A DNA stretch of 64,000 bases from Brevibacterium antiquum (GTDB taxonomy: Bacteria > Actinomycetota > Actinomycetes > Actinomycetales > Brevibacteriaceae): positions 310,001 to 374,000 of the forward strand of contig NZ_JABASX010000003.1 of assembly GCF_016107655.1 (NCBI RefSeq), written 5' to 3'. Positions 62,900-64,000 of the stretch are shown here, piece after piece. A program made the translations under genes and the position numbers. How positions within the stretch are numbered: the first letter of the stretch is position 1; each line of letters starts with the position of its first letter. The notes under the pieces are model-generated. The model was not told where the DNA came from, did not search any database, and was given only the letters and a program-made list of their open reading frames with translations.

Positions 62900-64000
62900 T
62901 CAGTCGAGGTAGTCCCGCAGAACCTGGGAACGCGAGGGGTGCCGCAGCTTCGCCATGGTCTTCGACTCTATCTGGCGGATACGCTCACGCGTGACTCCGT
63001 AGACCTTGCCGATCTCATCCAGTGTCTTCGGCTGGCCGTCGTTGAGGCCGAAGCGCATCGACACGACACCGGCTTCGCGTTCGGACAAGGTGTCGAGAAC
63101 CGAGTGCAGCTGTTCCTGCAGCAGGGTGAAGCTGACCGAGTCTGACGGCACGACCGCTTCGGAGTCCTCGATGAGGTCACCGAACTCCGAGTCGCCGTCT
63201 TCGCCCAGTGGTGTGTGCAGAGAGATGGGCTCGCGGCCGTACTTCTGAACCTCGACGACGCGCTCTGGCGTCATGTCGAGTTCCTTGGCGAGCTCTTCCG
63301 GGCTCGGTTCGCGTCCGAGGTCCTGCAGCATCTGACGCTGGACACGAGCAAGCTTGTTGATGACCTCGACCATATGCACGGGAATGCGAATGGTGCGAGC
63401 CTGATCGGCCATGGCACGGGTGATGGCCTGACGGATCCACCACGTGGCGTAGGTCGAGAACTTGAACCCCTTCGTGTAGTCGAACTTCTCGACTGCACGG
63501 ATGAGGCCCAGGTTGCCCTCCTGAATCAGGTCGAGGAAGAGCATTCCACGACCGGTGTAGCGCTTGGCCAATGAGACGACGAGACGCAGGTTGGCCTCGA
63601 GGAGGTGGTTCTTCGCAATGCGACCATCGTGGATGATCCACTTGTAGTCCATGGACTCACGCGGTTCGGTGATGCCACCGGCATCGAGCAGGTGCTCGGC
63701 GTACATTCCGGCTTCGATGCGCTTGGCCAGATCGACCTCTTCAGCCGCGTTGAGCAGTGCGACCTTGCCGATCTGCTTGAGGTAGTCCTTGACCGGGTCC
63801 GCGGTGGCTCCCGCAGAGACGACCTGCTGTGCAGGTGCATCTTCTTCGTCGGCGTCGGAGACGATGAAGCCGCCAGCTTCTGTGACAGCGGCGTTCTTCT
63901 CCTTCTCTTCGGAGTTCTTCGTCTCGGTCGCCTCAGCTGGGCTCTGCTCAGTGCCGAGAGTATCGGTTGCCGGCTCGACGGCCTCGCCCGTCTCGAGCAC
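62900..64000 (-). CDS. sigA: Primary sigma factor (RpoD/SigA/HrdB), 5' end beyond the window
   Basis: Main RNA polymerase sigma factor; 366 C-terminal residues are visible. After an acidic low-complexity stretch come region 1.2 ([20 protein letters not shown]), region 2 ([40 protein letters not shown]), region 3 ([20 protein letters not shown]), and region 4 ending [23 protein letters not shown] is the last codon in the window, but the gene very likely extends farther, as actinobacterial sigA has a long Lys/Ala-rich N-terminus. Its position after DUF4193-to-parE matches the mycobacterial and streptomycete neighbourhoods. Confidence 0.95.
   Translation of the reverse strand: MLETGEAVEPATDTLGTEQSPAEATETKNSEEKEKNAAVTEAGGFIVSDADEEDAPAQQVVSAGATADPVKDYLKQIGKVALLNAAEEVDLAKRIEAGMYAEHLLDAGGITEPRESMDYKWIIHDGRIAKNHLLEANLRLVVSLAKRYTGRGMLFLDLIQEGNLGLIRAVEKFDYTKGFKFSTYATWWIRQAITRAMADQARTIRIPVHMVEVINKLARVQRQMLQDLGREPSPEELAKELDMTPERVVEVQKYGREPISLHTPLGEDGDSEFGDLIEDSEAVVPSDSVSFTLLQEQLHSVLDTLSEREAGVVSMRFGLNDGQPKTLDEIGKVYGVTRERIRQIESKTMAKLRHPSRSQVLRDYLD

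Overview
The window is a gene-dense, high-GC (roughly 60-65% by eye, not counted) stretch of an actinobacterial chromosome. It carries families that are essentially confined to Actinobacteria (DUF3000, DUF3093, DUF3710, DUF4193, SepH) and the actinobacterial coproporphyrin-dependent heme pathway. The content and GC fit Micrococcales, with Brevibacterium or a close relative as my best guess; the genus is an inference. From msrB to sigA the order follows the Mycobacterium tuberculosis block Rv2674-Rv2703 (msrB, hemQ-hemY-hemE, DUF3000, RNase D, dxs, TrmA-like methylase, APC permease, two TrkA proteins, OB-fold protein, DUF3710, dut, DUF3093, DUF4193, sigA). That is recognisable chromosomal backbone with local insertions. 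I see no prophage, insertion sequence, CRISPR array, rRNA or tRNA.

Layout. 0-5 kb: start of a TetR gene, then dnaG, dgt and dusB, all leftward and closely packed. 5-12.4 kb: accessory region with an ABC-F ATPase, an XRE-cupin regulator divergent from an LctP-type permease, an ectoine-hydrolase-like M24 protein, and an Lrp/AsnC regulator coupled to a class III aminotransferase. 12.4-20.5 kb: two tiny coupled membrane proteins, glyS, a DEAD-box helicase, an uppS-recO pair, and leuA with a leucine-codon attenuator. 20.5-30.8 kb: envelope and miscellaneous genes (single-pass Gly/Pro-rich protein, L,D-transpeptidase lipoprotein, RibD-like reductase, Rossmann protein, DUF817, penicillin acylase family protein, alpha/beta hydrolase, msrB-GNAT, MarR). 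31-50.8 kb: hemE-hemY-hemQ, DUF3000-RNase D, dxs, acnA, RNA methylase, APC permease, trkA pair, OB-fold/DUF3710/dut, DUF3093, DUF4193 and hemH. 51-59.7 kb: sepH, then cydA-cydB-cydDC (leftward) divergent from a BlaI-type repressor and an M56 membrane protease. 59.7-64 kb: parE, an amidase lipoprotein, and most of sigA, cut by the right edge.

How the genes work together. The window holds the last four steps of coproporphyrin-dependent heme synthesis (hemE, hemY/cgoX, hemH/cpfC, hemQ/chdC) and the heme-rich cytochrome bd oxidase with its CydDC assembly transporter. The most interesting signal is a shared 17-bp palindrome close to TTCTACA-N3-TGTAGAA. It occurs twice back to back in front of cydA, once in front of the blaI-like gene, and once at the start of hemH 7.5 kb away. 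TACA/TGTA operators are typical of BlaI/MecI/CopY proteins, so I propose that the BlaI-M56 pair, which has no beta-lactamase or beta-lactam sensor domain nearby, controls cytochrome bd and ferrochelatase. Other strong non-coding signals are the leuA leader peptide (four consecutive Leu codons) with a U-tailed terminator, several perfect operator palindromes (upstream of hemE, acnA, marR, lrp and tetR), a 20-bp perfect inverted repeat near uppS, and a recurring habit of short tandem duplications that span or abut stop codons.
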